Source of the DNA: JAHFUI01 sp041485905 | Lineage (GTDB): Bacteria > Acidobacteriota > Vicinamibacteria > Vicinamibacterales > CAVVIG01 | Direction: 5' to 3' | Assembly (NCBI GenBank): GCA_041485905.1 | Contig: JBGPKK010000243.1 | Location: 1-6,277 of the forward strand | Length of the DNA stretch: 6,277 nucleotides | Shown here: in pieces, positions 6,002 to 6,277 of the stretch | How positions within the stretch are numbered: the first letter of the stretch is position 1 | Layout: each line of letters begins with the position of its first letter | The notes under the pieces: model-generated | Told to the model about the DNA's origin: nothing | The model's input: the letters and a program-made list of their open reading frames with translations, nothing else | Databases searched by the model: none | Position numbers and translations under genes: made by a program

Positions 6002-6096
6002 AGGGCAAAGGGCAAAAGGCTAAGGGCAAAGAGGCCGAGAGCCAGCTGTTTATCCCGCTCAGCTCTGAGCTCTCACCCCTTTGCCCTTTGCCCTTA
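6001..6096. repeat. Long inverted-repeat (REP-like) element built on GGGCAAA units
   Basis: The left arm AAGGGCAAAGGGCAAA (6001-6016) is the exact reverse complement of the right arm TTTGCCCTTTGCCCTT (6080-6095). GGGCAAA occurs three times on the left (6003, 6010, 6024) and twice inverted on the right. The third left copy, TAAGGGCAAAG (6021-6031), pairs perfectly with CTTTGCCCTTA (6086-6096), so two folding registers exist. An inner stem adds GAGAGC/GCTCTC (6037-6042 with 6069-6074) and AGCTG/CAGCT (6044-6048 with 6060-6064). It sits between two converging genes, the usual place for REP-type elements, and may act as a bidirectional 3' hairpin. No transposase is present. Confidence 0.75.
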
Positions 6097-6110
6097 TCCG
6101 ACGTCCTCCA

Positions 6111-6277
6111 TTAGTGCTTCACCTCGTAGAGGGTGCCCGCGCCGCCGCCTATTGCGGCGCCGATGAGCGCGCCTTTCTTGCCGCCAAAGAGCGCGCCAAG
6201 GCCGGCGCCCGCCGCGCTCGACCCGCCGATCACCATGGCCGTTTTCGCCCAGTCGCGGTGCGGACGCTCAATGGCCG
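6111..6277 (-). CDS. Glycine-zipper domain protein (N-terminus outside window)
   Basis: The last 54 codons plus TAA (6113-6111) of a minus-strand gene entering from the right. The sequence has RPHRDWAKTAMVIGGSS, then a glycine-zipper repeat: GAGLGALFGGKKGALIGAAI (residues 23-42 of the visible part), GGGAGTLYEVKH to the end. Regular Gly spacing in a hydrophobic hairpin around a GGKKG turn is typical of YMGG-like or SlyB-type glycine-zipper proteins, which insert in or associate with membranes. The N-terminus, probably with an export signal, is outside the window, so lipoprotein status is unknown. It converges on the NiCoT-like gene with the inverted-repeat element between them. Confidence 0.75.
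   Translation of the reverse strand, partial: AIERPHRDWAKTAMVIGGSSAAGAGLGALFGGKKGALIGAAIGGGAGTLYEVKH

Noticed and set aside
6001..6096. Possible CRISPR or tandem repeat array
   Set aside because: The GGGCAAA units are short, without regular spacers, and arranged as an inverted pair; this is a hairpin element, not an array.
5197..6114. Plus-strand frame of 305 codons overlapping the NiCoT-like gene
   Set aside because: It is almost entirely Arg/Ala/Gly with no motifs, whereas the frame of 5309-6001 carries the RHALEPDH signature and membrane helices.

Overview
The window looks like a piece of a GC-rich, Gram-negative genome. The presence of a Pal-type lipoprotein, a YncE-like propeller remnant, a GT-C style membrane protein and a glycine-zipper protein reads like an uncultivated member of the Acidobacteriota (possibly Vicinamibacteria). 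That placement is inferred from protein style only, because there is no rRNA or other marker here.

Layout, left to right. A polytopic GT-C glycosyltransferase-like protein runs on the minus strand and leaves the window at base 1. About 420 bp without a recognisable gene follows, then a decayed pal gene (minus) carrying two frameshifts and a nonsense codon. Next comes a minus-strand cluster, read in the order secreted protein (4486-3968), TauE/SafE-type anion exporter (3881-3045), DUF1634 membrane protein (3042-2659). The last two are 2 bp apart and form the familiar TauE/DUF1634 pair. On the plus strand a DUF190 gene (to 4946) has an apparently damaged 5' end. It converges on the 5' remnant of a YncE-like beta-propeller gene (minus, from 5261). 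Divergent from that remnant, with only 47 bp between start codons, is a plus-strand nickel/cobalt-transporter-like membrane protein (5309-6001). A roughly 95-bp inverted-repeat element built on GGGCAAA units starts on the last base of its stop codon. A glycine-zipper protein (minus) enters from the right edge.

How the parts fit: the only convincing working unit is the secreted protein/TauE/DUF1634 cluster, probably an anion (sulfite, sulfonate or similar organo-anion) exporter with its partner. The NiCoT-like protein is a separate transition-metal transporter. The remainder looks like an accessory or eroding neighbourhood: one clear pseudogene (pal), one truncated remnant (yncE-like), and one probable 5' frameshift (DUF190). 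I see no CRISPR array, tRNA, rRNA, insertion sequence, phage gene or defence system, and no convincing undescribed multi-gene system. The most notable signals are the reconstructable gene decay and the long inverted repeat at 6001-6096.
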